Shown here piece after piece: positions 10,298 through 19,859 of a stretch of 64,000 nt of DNA; positions within the stretch are counted from its first letter, which is position 1; the number at the start of each line of letters is the position of its first letter. Source of the stretch: Lophium mytilinum (lineage: Eukaryota > Ascomycota > Dothideomycetes > Mytilinidiales > Mytilinidiaceae). Position numbers and translations under genes: made by a program. A model generated the notes under the pieces. It did not search any database and was not told the origin of the DNA. It saw only the letters and a list, made by a program, of their open reading frames with translations. The DNA is taken from the NCBI GenBank assembly GCA_010093605.1, contig MU004188.1, positions 2,175,609-2,239,608 on the forward strand, given 5' to 3'.

Positions 10298-10412
10298 TCC
10301 TTCATGTGCTTGCGGTCTTTTGCCTCCTAAGGAGGTAAAATCCTTCATGCATTTGCGGTCTTTTGCCGCCATGATCAGCTTGCTGTCTTTCGTCTCTTTT
10401 ATGCGCTTGCGG
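10298..10412 (+). repeat. about 44-bp imperfect direct repeat
   Basis: TTCATGTGCTTGCGGTCTTT at about 10301 recurs as TTCATGCATTTGCGGTCTTT at about 10345 and, weaker, as TTTATGCGCTTGCGGACTAG near 10389. It adjoins the 82-84-bp array. Confidence 0.6.
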
Positions 10413-11304
10413 ACTAGTTTGCGATGTTTCTACTATAGCTTAAAATACTTGGATTACTCACTACGCTTCTGATCTTGTATGTGACGTGAAGGAGTGACTT
10501 TGGGGCAGGACGTGAAGACGTGCTCAGGCTAGTTTGAAGGCGCGTTTGATGTATTTTGGATGAGGGCTTCGAATCGGACTCCGTGAAGTAGGGTTTGGTC
10601 AGATGGATGCCGCTGTCAGAGGTGCCCCAGCGAGAGCTAGGCGTTTGGGGTGCAAGTCGGGTCCTGAGCAGTGTAAATCAGACGCCTCACTTCCACCATA
10701 CTCGAAAAGCTGAAAGGCTCCAGGATACATGTACCCAGACTGCTTTTGGTGGTTGAATTCGAAGCACATGAATCAGAAAGCGAGAACTACTCAGTTTCCA
10801 CGATGCTTGAAGACCCGACGGTATTCCGAGAGGACGGCGGGAGCTAATTTCTCATCGCAAATCTAGAGGCGCCTATTCCCCTGTTCCACCTTAAGAGTCC
10901 ATATCACCTCAAGTACCTTTGAAAGGTGCATCTTATCATATCAAGTTAGGATGGCGATAGAAGAGTGAAGGTGTTGCAATGGTGGACGAGATGACGTCTG
11001 AACTCGGCCCCCACTGTCCCGAGGGCTCCGAGCTTCCTCTCTTAGCCTCGCGCCGCACCCGAGTTCAACACCATGACAAGCTATACCACAACCATCACAA
11101 CCATGTAGCCTCGTACCGGCCGATAGCACCCGCTGCAGCATGCTCCGTCTGCAGCCCAGGCACACTAACCCGCAGCGGGGAAACGGGGAGCAGAAAGATG
11201 ACAGCCAGATAGATCGCCATACAAAATGAGCATTGTATATATTCTTGCTGACCGCGTTACTGATCCTCACAGCGTAGGGCCTCAATTGCACCCTATCCAC
11301 CACG
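10413..11304. other. intergenic, promoter of the secreted esterase
   Basis: No gene seen. A TATA-like GTATATATT lies at about 11237, some 65 bp before the start of the next gene. Confidence 0.45.
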
Positions 11305-12432
11305 ATGAAGCTCTCCGCCCTTCTCCCGCTCCTCCCCGCCGTCGCTGCGATCCCCTTTCCTCCTCCAACGGGCCCATACGGCGTAGGCATCACTCAGCAT
11401 GTCTTCAACCACACGACGCCCAACGACCCCGTCGCCTTCGCCGTCAATCCCTCCAATGGCACTGGCCACCTCCTCACGACCATATACTATCCAACGCTTC
11501 AGCTGCCTACTCCGCTAAATACCACCGCGCCCTACCTCGACCCTACGACCGCCGCTGTTTGGGGCGACCCGCTCCTCTTCCCCAAAGGCGCGCTCGAGAC
11601 CATTACAACATGGACACAATGGCAGGCCCCGACCCTCAAATCCTCCACCGGCCTACCCACTATAATATTCAGCCCCGGCGGCGGCGAGAACGCGATAATG
11701 TACAGCTACTTGACAACCGCGCTCGCGTCGAACGGCTACACGGTGCTCGCGCTGGACCACCCGGGCGAGGCACCGTACGTGCAGTTCCCGTACGGCGACG
11801 GCGGATACTACGGGATCGACATCACAGCCACTTGGAACCGCACCCTCATGACTGATGTCTACAAGATGCGCATCTCAGACGCGCAGGCCATAATCCACAA
11901 ACTCTTCCCGCCGCTCGTCGAGACCTACAAAGCGCCCTTCAATACAACCCACTTCGTGATGATGGGGCACTCGATTGGCGGGGCGGCCGCAGCCGGTGCA
12001 ATGGAGCTCGAGCCCTCCATCATCGGCGGCGTCAACCTCGACGGCGGCTTCTTCCCCGAGGCCTCGCTGCCGGACGTTAAGCGCCCGTTCTTGCTGATGG
12101 CGGGCAGCGAGCATACGCCCGCCATTGACCCAACGTGGTCGCCGTTTTCGAAGAACCAGAGCGGGTATTGGCAGTGGGTTAATATTACGGGAACGGCGCA
12201 CCAGGATTACAGCGATCTGGCGGACTGGGTGGATTTGCTGGATATGCGCAATAAGACAGCGATACCTGGCAGCTTTGGTACCATATGGGCGCCGCGGATG
12301 GACTTTTTGGTCAACACGTTTGTGGAGGCGTTGCTGGATTTGGTCCTGGGTGTAAGGCAGCATGTGCTCGACGGCCCGAGTCCGAAGTACCCGGAGGTGG
12401 TGTTTGTTAACGGGAGTAAGAAGGGCTACTAA
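11305..12432 (+). CDS. secreted alpha/beta hydrolase, PAF-acetylhydrolase-like
   Basis: A single exon of 375 residues. It starts with a signal peptide (MKLSALLPLLPAVAAIPF) and carries several N-glycosylation sequons, so it should be secreted. The nucleophile elbow is GHSIGG at about residue 221, the form seen in the platelet-activating-factor acetylhydrolase / isoform II family. An oxyanion-loop-like segment IIFSPGGGE precedes it. A downstream VNLDGGFF supplies the likely catalytic Asp, and GTAHQDYSDL the likely His. Family members hydrolyse short or oxidised acyl esters; here the natural substrate is unknown. Length suits the fungal secreted group. Codons are rich in G/C at third positions, as expected of a well-expressed gene. 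Another alpha/beta-hydrolase substrate class cannot be excluded. Confidence 0.85.
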   Translation: MKLSALLPLLPAVAAIPFPPPTGPYGVGITQHVFNHTTPNDPVAFAVNPSNGTGHLLTTIYYPTLQLPTPLNTTAPYLDPTTAAVWGDPLLFPKGALETITTWTQWQAPTLKSSTGLPTIIFSPGGGENAIMYSYLTTALASNGYTVLALDHPGEAPYVQFPYGDGGYYGIDITATWNRTLMTDVYKMRISDAQAIIHKLFPPLVETYKAPFNTTHFVMMGHSIGGAAAAGAMELEPSIIGGVNLDGGFFPEASLPDVKRPFLLMAGSEHTPAIDPTWSPFSKNQSGYWQWVNITGTAHQDYSDLADWVDLLDMRNKTAIPGSFGTIWAPRMDFLVNTFVEALLDLVLGVRQHVLDGPSPKYPEVVFVNGSKKGY

Positions 12433-12858
12433 AGTGCCGGGTGGCCTGTATATAGTAGGTAGGCATTTCAAGCTGCATTGCAGTACGGTTTTCGCAATTA
12501 AGGAATTCCAGTCACGTGCGTCCACTCTCACACATATCGCTATTTAAAGACGCGAAGTCACGATGGCGCTCCCTCATACCCTAGTTCTTGGCATTCGGCT
12601 TTTTTAAGCTCTACGGTAAGACTCAATCCTCACTCAGTCAGGATCGTGAAAGAAACGTCTAGTATCCAATCGGACGTCATGTTTCGGAAACCGCCGGAAT
12701 ATGGAAACGTCTATATTCAGTGTTCATACTCTACTTCTCTATTCATGCGTCCCATCTTCTTCCTATAGTAACAGGCCTCTTCACCTACATCGCAATTGCT
12801 CCCTCCCAAAAAAAACGACATCTCCCAAACCACCCTCTTTTACCTTCAGTCTCCCCTC
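12433..12858. other. intergenic, promoter region
   Basis: No gene seen. Pyrimidine-rich sequence from about 12750 to 12858 looks like a fungal promoter/leader for the next gene. Confidence 0.4.
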
Positions 12859-14056
12859 ATGTCGGCAATCCCAATTCCCCACATCTTTCTCCTTGGCGCC
12901 ACCGGCTACCTAGGCGGCTCTATTCTTTCCTCCCTCCTCCCCAAGCTCACTACATCTCCTCCTAGCTACACAATCTCCGCCCTCGTCCGGTCTCCTGAAA
13001 AATCAAAATGGCTGGACTCTCACAACATCCACCCGGTCCTCGGTTCGCTAGACGACATCGCACTCATAGAAGACGAAGCGAGTAAATCGGATGTGTTAAT
13101 AAACACCGCAGACTCGGACCACCTCCCCTCCGCACGCGCTGCCGTCGCTGGTCTCACGCGTCGGTATAACAGGACGCAAAAGAAACCGCTGTATCTACAT
13201 ACGAGGTATGCTCATCCTAGGAAAGAGCTATACCCTTCAAGCATCAAGTTCGAGAAGAGCCCTAACATGTGCAAATAGCGGCACAGGCATCCTCATCTCC
13301 CCCACCACGACCCCCGGCATCCCCGACTCCAAAATCTGGCACGACGACGACGAAACCGGGCTCTCATCCATCCCCCCCACGCATCTTCACCGCGAGACTG
13401 ACTTGTTCCTGCTGCATCCGTCACATGAGGAGAAAATACAGATCGTAGTGGTGGCACCCAGCGCGATCTACGGCCTCGGCCTCGGTCCAGAGGGCTTCGC
13501 GAACTCCTTCAGCGTGCAAATACCCTGGCTCGTCTCCAACGCGCTGAAGCTGGGGAAGATGCATATGATCGGCAGGGGCGAGAATTGGAGCTGTCAGGTT
13601 CATGTCGCTGACCTCGTGGGGTTCTATGTTCGCTTGCTTGACCTCTACGTCGCCGCCCCTAGCACCGTGACGAGCCCGGACATTCCAAGGGGGTATCTCT
13701 TCTCCGTCCCCGCAGGCTCGGGCGGCGAGGTTCAGATGCGTGAGCTCGTTGCTGCGCTCGCGAAAGTTATGGCGGCACAGGAGTTGCTGGAGAGCGCAGA
13801 GGTCGTGGAGGTGGAGCCGAGTGATGATGGGTTGAATGCGGTGTTTGGGGGAACGGCGGGGAAATGGTTAGTCGGGGGCAATTGTCGGGCGAGGGGGGTG
13901 AGGGCCGTTGGGACGGGGTGGGTTGCGAGAGAGGCGGGGGTGTTGGATGAAAGGGGGCTATGGGATGTTGTGGAGAGGGTGGCGGCGGCGGTTAAGGAGG
14001 GGACGTATAGGGGCTTTGGGGAGGGGAGGAGGAGTGAGGGAAGGTATAAGGATTGA
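12859..14056 (+). CDS. NAD(P)-binding Rossmann protein, epimerase/dehydratase-like
   Basis: Two exons, 12859-13205 and 13279-14056, give 374 residues. The 73-nt intron has donor GTATGC, branch CTAAC and acceptor AATAG, and joins in phase 2. The N-terminus shows the dinucleotide-binding loop LLGATGYLGGSIL (GxxGxxG) after the first strand. VVAPSAIYGLG fits the strand and loop that usually carry part of the active site in extended short-chain dehydrogenases, and QVHVADLVGFYVRLL the HVxDLA-type motif near the C-terminal substrate domain. The classical YxxxK pair is not evident: a Tyr is present but no Lys follows, so the protein may bind nucleotide without classic epimerase chemistry. It starts without a signal peptide, so it is probably cytosolic. 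Related proteins are annotated as nucleoside-diphosphate-sugar epimerases; the substrate cannot be predicted. Confidence 0.82.
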
Positions 14057-15121
14057 TGGGGATCTGGAAAGAGATGGGAGGGGTGAGGTAGGTTACAGCA
14101 TACTGCTGTTCGAAGCAATTGCTTTGATTGAAGTCACTGGAGGTCTGGAAGTATTCGGTGCGCGTGGTCTTCTTTGCGCAGTTGGGCATACGGCTCCCCT
14201 GAGCAAGGATACGAGGAGAATTCAAGGGGCGACAGATCGAACGAGTGAAAGAGCCTCTAGGGTAGGGGTGCGTAGGGTGTCTTGGGGTACACATAAGGAG
14301 AAGTCAGCGAACGGTGCAGTTCTTGAAAGGAGTTCGTTGACGTACAAAACGGAAATGTGTCACGTACAGCTTGAGACAGATAAATACCCCGCCTACAATA
14401 ATACAGGACTCAGTCGGGCAAGTCTTGGCAGTGCACAAAAGGTGTGGAAGGCAGAGAAGGCTGCGTCCAAAATTGTAGTCGATTTAACGAGGGAGGGGTT
14501 GAGGTTCCGGTTAAACTGGCTACAATTTTGGTGGCAGTCTCTCCGTCCTCCACATCTTTTGCGCACTGCCAAGACTTGCCAAAAGCAGTATTTGATCACG
14601 TGTGGCTCTACCGCAAAGCAGAGTACATGGCCACCAGATGGCCTTTGTCTACTTCTGGGCCCTAATAGTCTTTGATATGTATTAGACCTTCAAGGATTCA
14701 AATGCCCTCATACCTACATGTAAGAATAGGGAGGTTTGGCACGGCTCCCTTTACGTCTGTGCTGGGCAACCTCCATCATCATCCATCATCGTTCGTCCAT
14801 TATAGTTGTCATCTTATTCAGATAGGAACCTCATTCTACATGTAGCACCGTAACCTTACGCAGACTGAGGTAGCAGCACATGCGCGAAGTTGCAGACGTC
14901 ACCAGCTGCGTTATCATGGACTAGTGCTGATGCTTGCCATAATTCGATCGAATTACCTTTGTAACAGCTCTCTGCGCTTGTAGATCACAGTAACTCTGAG
15001 CACTAGCTGCAGTCCAGGATCTTAGACCTTCCGTCTCATAAGCTGGAGATTTCGCAGCAGATTCAGGCCTTCCTACAACTGCGAGATCAGCAAGAACTAC
15101 ATCCACCAGAAACCGATCGTC
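14057..15121. other. intergenic, contains the foldback element
   Basis: Apart from the inverted repeat I see no gene. A CATCATCATCC-like microsatellite lies at about 14774-14790. Confidence 0.5.
14417..14580. repeat. foldback element, two 71-72-bp inverted arms
   Basis: Arm 14417-14488 and arm 14510-14580 are inverted copies, about 85% identical, separated by a 21-nt loop. The outer 18 bases (GGCAAGTCTTGGCAGTGC) match perfectly. Mismatches are mostly transitions. No target-site duplication is obvious. It could be a relic of a miniature inverted-repeat element or a transcribed hairpin. Confidence 0.85.
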
Positions 15122-15871
15122 ATGGCCCTAGACGAAGCCTATCTCCATAAGATCATTCCAAAGCCCGGGAGTCTACCGAATGTCAAATCCGATGCCTCTC
15201 GTGCTTTCGAAGTCCTCAAAGCAGGTGGCGTTGTCATCGCGCCTACAGAAGTGGGCTACGGACTTCTAGCCTCCTCCACCGAAGCTGTCCAGAAAGCATT
15301 CGCTGCGAAAAAGCGCAAACCCGGACATGCTCAAGGCGTGATCGGCACCTACCAGCTCCATCGAGAGCTACATCTTCTCGACGAGAAGCGATTTGAGATA
15401 ACTCGGGTCCTCACGCATGATTTGGACATGTCTTTTGGCGTCGTCGCTCCGTTCCGAGCGGACCACCCGCGTCTGCGGCAGCTCACCCCGGAAACGTTAG
15501 CGAACTGTACCAAGAACGACACGCTTGGCATGTTCGTTGGAGGCGGCTCTTTTCTCTTCGAGCTAGGGAGACTCAACGACGACGATGGCCAGATAATGCT
15601 CGGCTCCAGCGCCAACATCTCCGGCCAGGGCCAGAAATTTCGCGTCGAAGACATTGAGGACGAGATCAAAGAAGCGGCAGATCTGATCGTGGACTACGGC
15701 TTGCAACGGTATTACACATATGGTCGCGCGTCTATCAATTTCGATTTTGGTAATATGAAGGTGCTGAGGATGGGATCTTGCTACGAGCTCTTCAGAGAAC
15801 GGATGGCTAAGTTTTGGGGCGTTGAGTTGCCGGAAGACCCTGATTACAAGACCAGTTCGAAAGAAGAATGA
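15122..15871 (+). CDS. YrdC/Sua5-domain protein (threonylcarbamoyl-AMP synthase fold)
   Basis: A single exon of 249 residues. The YrdC fold is recognised from GGVVIAPTEVGYGLL (the family PT-x-T-x-YGL region, with Glu in place of Thr), the basic KKRKPG segment and SSANISGQG near residue 165. The fold binds nucleotides and RNA; in Sua5/YrdC it makes threonylcarbamoyl-adenylate for the t6A modification of tRNA. The changed PTEVGYG motif, the absence of the C-terminal Sua5 domain and the divergent KRKP region suggest a YciO-like paralog and not the essential housekeeping enzyme. It lacks a signal peptide. It converges with the transporter gene on the other strand, leaving only 34 bp between stop codons. 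Confidence 0.8.
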   Translation: MALDEAYLHKIIPKPGSLPNVKSDASRAFEVLKAGGVVIAPTEVGYGLLASSTEAVQKAFAAKKRKPGHAQGVIGTYQLHRELHLLDEKRFEITRVLTHDLDMSFGVVAPFRADHPRLRQLTPETLANCTKNDTLGMFVGGGSFLFELGRLNDDDGQIMLGSSANISGQGQKFRVEDIEDEIKEAADLIVDYGLQRYYTYGRASINFDFGNMKVLRMGSCYELFRERMAKFWGVELPEDPDYKTSSKEE

Positions 15872-15905
15872 ATGATTTACTCCTCTTCTATTCTTCCGCT
15901 CACTT

Positions 15906-17639
15906 TCAAGCAGTCTCCTGCGCTTTTGGTCTTCTACTATGCAAAAAGTGCAATAACAGCGTCTCAATAATGGCTAAGCCTCCGAACAATATCAAGATCT
16001 GGTACCCGTACTGGTATTTCGGTGCGTCATACGTTGGGAACAGTGCCACTGGAACCTTGTCAATCTCTACACTCCAATATCGAGGATGGGGAAGCTTACG
16101 GGGGAGCCAGGATGAGAAACAGTACGTGAAGATATTGCCCGTGGCGACCAAAAGCTGTCTCAAATTCGGATCGCCGGCGCTCAGTTCATGGCCCCAGCCC
16201 TACATTCAGTCAGCGAGGGCATCAATACCTACAGGGAGTCCACTAACGATGACAATAGGCTGGGCGGCTGCTCCGACATATGACAGATAGAATGCGAAGA
16301 ACTTGGCTCCCTTGGAGATGTCCCATACCGAAAGCAGAATGTTAGAAATCATGACCAGGACTTGAATTGTAACGATAGCCGGCCATCGATGCCCGGTACG
16401 GTCCGCAACTATACCAAAGGCAAAGGCAGCTACCACGCTGATAGCGCTGCCCGCAGTGGGCAAGGTGTTGATGTGCACGACGCTATACTTTTCGGCTTTG
16501 AGCCATAGGTTGAAGTAATTTGTTCCTGAGCCAGCTTGAGCCACCATTCTAGGATACCTTTAGTGACTGCGCATTCAAAAGTCAAAACATAACCTACAGG
16601 TACGGCAAGATGAACGCCCACAGCCGCCAGTTGGTGTATACACCCTTGATGACTCGCAGGGTCAGCTTTTCCGGACCTTTGCGTCCCAACTTCTCGATTC
16701 TTTCGACACCATACTTTTTGTCCTACACAACTTATCAGCATCGAGCAGTTCGTTTCAAAAGCGTGGGAACTTACGTCTTCACTCCAGTAAAATGCTTTCG
16801 TGGTGTGTGGGAGGTCAGGTATCGCAAATATGCCCCAGATGGCAATCGGGAATGAAATAACTCCGTCGAAGATGAACAGCCACCTCCAACCTGCCAGCCC
16901 CAATCTGCCATTCAGGCCTTTGTATAGCGCTGCCTGCAAGTAGCCACTAAACATGGATGCGATTGCACTCGTCTGCTCAAAGATGGCGACTCTCTTCGTC
17001 AGTTGCGTTGGTCCGTACCAACCTCCCAGCAACGCCGCATACCCGGGAAATGAGCACGCTTCAGCAAGACCGACGAAAAATCGCAAAACGTAGAGGGTCT
17101 TGACGTCTTTGGCTCCGGCCATAGCCATCACCAGGGCAGTCCAGACTATTTCACAGCTCGGGATCCATATGGAGGGGCGGACGTATTTGAGCTGGATCAT
17201 TTGGGAGGGGATGGTGCCGATGATGATACCGATGTTGAAGTAAGTGTTTAGCCAATTGCGTTCGTTCCCGTAGAGTTTGAGGTCCTCTTTCATGCCGCTG
17301 ACGAATGCATTGGTATAGTTGGTTTGATCGAGGTACTTGATGAAGTAACCAAGGCAGATGTATGAGCTGCGGCGGTCAATATCTTTGCTTGGGGTTGCAA
17401 TTGATAGCGACTTACAACAAGTACGTATCCAGTCTCTGTACATAACGTCGGTCTCTGGGATCACCTTCCACCGAGTCCCAGATCAATCCCACCGCCTTCC
17501 TCCACCACGCTGTTCTCCGCTTCTCATTGCTTTCCGATATAGGCGCTTTAGATGAGTCTGCATCAGAGCCACCTTCTACAGGCGAACCAGAAACTGGCTC
17601 TGTCTGGATAGAGACTTCCTTGTCTTTGCTTTCAGCCAT
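15906..17639 (-). CDS. MFS transporter, Dal5/allantoate permease-type anion:cation symporter
   Basis: Six exons on the minus strand: 17639-17416, 17366-16775, 16722-16598, 16548-16233, 16199-16100 and 16048-15906, giving 499 residues, a normal length for the family. Phases agree at every junction. The chain begins with a polar cytosolic tail. The first helix, SYICLGYFIKYLDQTNYTNA, carries the LDxxNxxNA-type signature of the Dal5/TNA1/Liz1 group. GLAGWRWLFIFDGVIS in the sixth-helix area is also typical, as is WLPLALFPTYDAPK in the last part. Family substrates are organic anions such as allantoate, nicotinate, pantothenate, biotin or cysteine. The gene is divergent from the TauD-type dioxygenase at 18209, so a sulfonate or sulfur-compound substrate is a fair guess. 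Intron four (16200-16232) would be only 33 nt, unusually short, and that junction is less certain. Confidence 0.8.
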
Positions 17640-18208
17640 GTCGAGAAAGTTCTGTGAACCCGATCTCACTGATACGTTTTCCAGAATACCGGGAGTCCGG
17701 CACTTAAAGCTGACGATCAAGCTATAGCGCTGGCCTACATTTCTATCCTTACCGTTCTTTGCAATGCGCCGCTACAATTACGAATCGACTTAGCAGCTTC
17801 GCGGCGTGATAACACAGGTCTCCGTGGTTTAGAATTTGCACACCACGAGTCATTCTTCTTTACCACGGATGAGGGGCCTGCGTCAGGTACGCATCCACTC
17901 TCTCGACTGGTCCCGTTGTTTCGAGGCAAACGCCATATCGGCAAAAATGTTGTCACAGCGATACCTGTCTCGGTCCAATGAGAACAAACACAACTACTCG
18001 CATATGCTCTGGTGTTGCGTGTTGACAAGACTGCAGGGTGGGTTAGCGAGGCCATGAGCAATACCCGCAGATAAGCTCGCAATAGTGGTTAATAATGTAT
18101 CCAGCACCAGGAAGAATGCTTCCGGATTTAAACATGGTAAGATAAGACAAGAATATAGGCATTGCGTTCCAAGCGTTCGGTGTACGACTTGAACTGGTAT
18201 TCGCAAAT
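17640..18208. promoter_or_regulatory. divergent promoter shared by transporter and dioxygenase
   Basis: The two start codons face away from each other across 569 bp with no gene between them. Joint regulation of the two genes is plausible. I could not identify a specific regulator site with confidence. Confidence 0.5.
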
Positions 18209-19526
18209 ATGACGACCACTACTACCCAAACCGAGACTGCCACGCCCCAGGTCGCTCCAATCAGATTCGAGACATCCGTAAACTACGATGAGGCTCCGGT
18301 AAATGGTTTCCCTGTTACAGTGGTCAGTTCAGCTTCGCTAATCGCTTAATGTAGTACAAATACGCCAACTACCTACCCCATTTCATCCCCGGTCTCCAAC
18401 CACCCCTCCAAGAATTCGAACATCACGACCCCGGAGCACGAGCCGACCCATCCAAAGCCGCTCTCTTGAAAGCCTCCGGAATCACCGTCAACGAGATCAC
18501 CCCTGCAACTGGCACCGAAATCCACGGGATCCAGCTCAGCTCGCTCACCGACGCGCAAAAAGATGAACTCGCCCTCCTCGCTGCTGAGCGCGGCGTCGTC
18601 GTTTTCCGCGGTCAAGACTTTGCCGACATAGGCCCTGAACGACAACGCGCTTTCGGCGCGCATTTTGGCCCGCTGCATGTCCACCAGCATGGTGGTCACG
18701 TGAAGGACTTCCCGGAGCTGCTGCCCGTGTATCGTGATTTCAAGGCTGGGTCGGTGGACAATGAGATCAAGAATAATGTGAGTAGTATTAAATGGCATTC
18801 GGATATGAGCTATGAGATGTGAGTGTTTGATCTGTGGCGGAAGGGAGTGCCAGTTTGCTGATGTGAGGCGTAGCAATGGGATGGGAACGACGATCTTCTT
18901 CTCGCTTTCAACGCCGGTTTCCGGGGGTGATACGCTTTATCTCTCGACTACGGCGGCGTATAATGCGCTCTCTGAAACGTACAGAACGAGGTTGCATGGT
19001 CTGCAGGCGACGCATTCTGGGTACCAGCAAGCGCAGGTCGCGGAGAATAAGGAGAGGTATATTCGCGAGCCAATTGAGACTGTGCATCCGATTGTGAGGA
19101 CGCATCCTGTAAGCCCTGCCGTACTTTTTCTCGGGTTTTGAAGTCTTGAGTTCATAGCTCACGGATTCTTAGGCAACAGGAACTAAATCGCTCTACGTGA
19201 ACCGACTCTACACCCGCAGGATCGTGGGCTTGAAGGAGGAAGAGAGTGCAAGCATTCTGGATTTCCTCTACAACCATATCGAGCATGGCCAGGATTGGCA
19301 TATTCGCGTGCACTGGACGCCGGGGACGGTCGTGGTTTACGATAATCGCGTGACGCAGCAGTAAGTGGTTCACGCTACATTTCTATAACCCTTTCCATGC
19401 AACGTAGGCTAACTTAGCGGGCCTAGTTCCGCTCTACGGGACTTTCAAGTCAAAGAAGGTGAGACGAGGAGGCATATGCTCCGCATCACGCCGCAGGGCG
19501 AGCGGCCGAGATTTGACGGCCCTTGA
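18209..19526 (+). CDS. TauD/TfdA-type Fe(II)/2-oxoglutarate dioxygenase
   Basis: Five exons: 18209-18298, 18355-18818, 18874-19108, 19173-19360 and 19427-19526 (358 residues). All four introns are 55-66 nt with GT...AG ends, and the frame closes exactly at the TGA. The iron site is visible: WHSDMSYE gives the HxD pair, and THPATGTKSLYVN precedes the strand that leads to the distal His in the TQHSALRDF region. GTVVVYDNRVTQH and RRHMLRITPQGERP match the C-terminal core, where the second Arg binds 2-oxoglutarate. The best-known fungal relative is Jlp1 of yeast, which releases sulfite from sulfonates such as taurine and isethionate; alpha-ketoglutarate dioxygenases of this group also act on other substrates. 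The neighbouring Dal5-type transporter fits an uptake-plus-cleavage pair for a sulfur compound. Confidence 0.88.
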
Positions 19527-19859
19527 GGCTTTGTGATCTTTCAAGCAATTGAATGAGCTATTAATACAAGTCGATAGATGCCGATGGTCCCTAAGAATCG
19601 TGTGCAAGTAAGGCGTGGTAATTCGAACTGACGTGTCTCCCCCGAGCGGAAGTGGCTCCGCAGTGAATGGGTTTTTGTTGCTGCTTGCATAAACTTTTCG
19701 CCATACTTCTTCGTTTCTCTACTAGTGCTTTCCTGAGTCACCATAACAAACCTCGCCCCCGTTTCTTAAGTCATTCAGCGCGTCTCAACACTCCTTTCCC
19801 GGCCTGCGCCCTCCAAACCCTACCTCAAGCTCATGCTAAATATGCAGCGTCTAGAAGGA
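19527..19859. other. intergenic, promoter of the chimeric gene
   Basis: A 333-bp gap with no gene. An in-frame ATG at 19833 could add nine residues to the next gene. Confidence 0.4.

Noticed and set aside
13908-14675. 255-residue open frame overlapping the epimerase-like gene
   Set aside because: Its first part is a frame shadow of the gene's G-rich 3' end and the rest runs through the inverted repeat.
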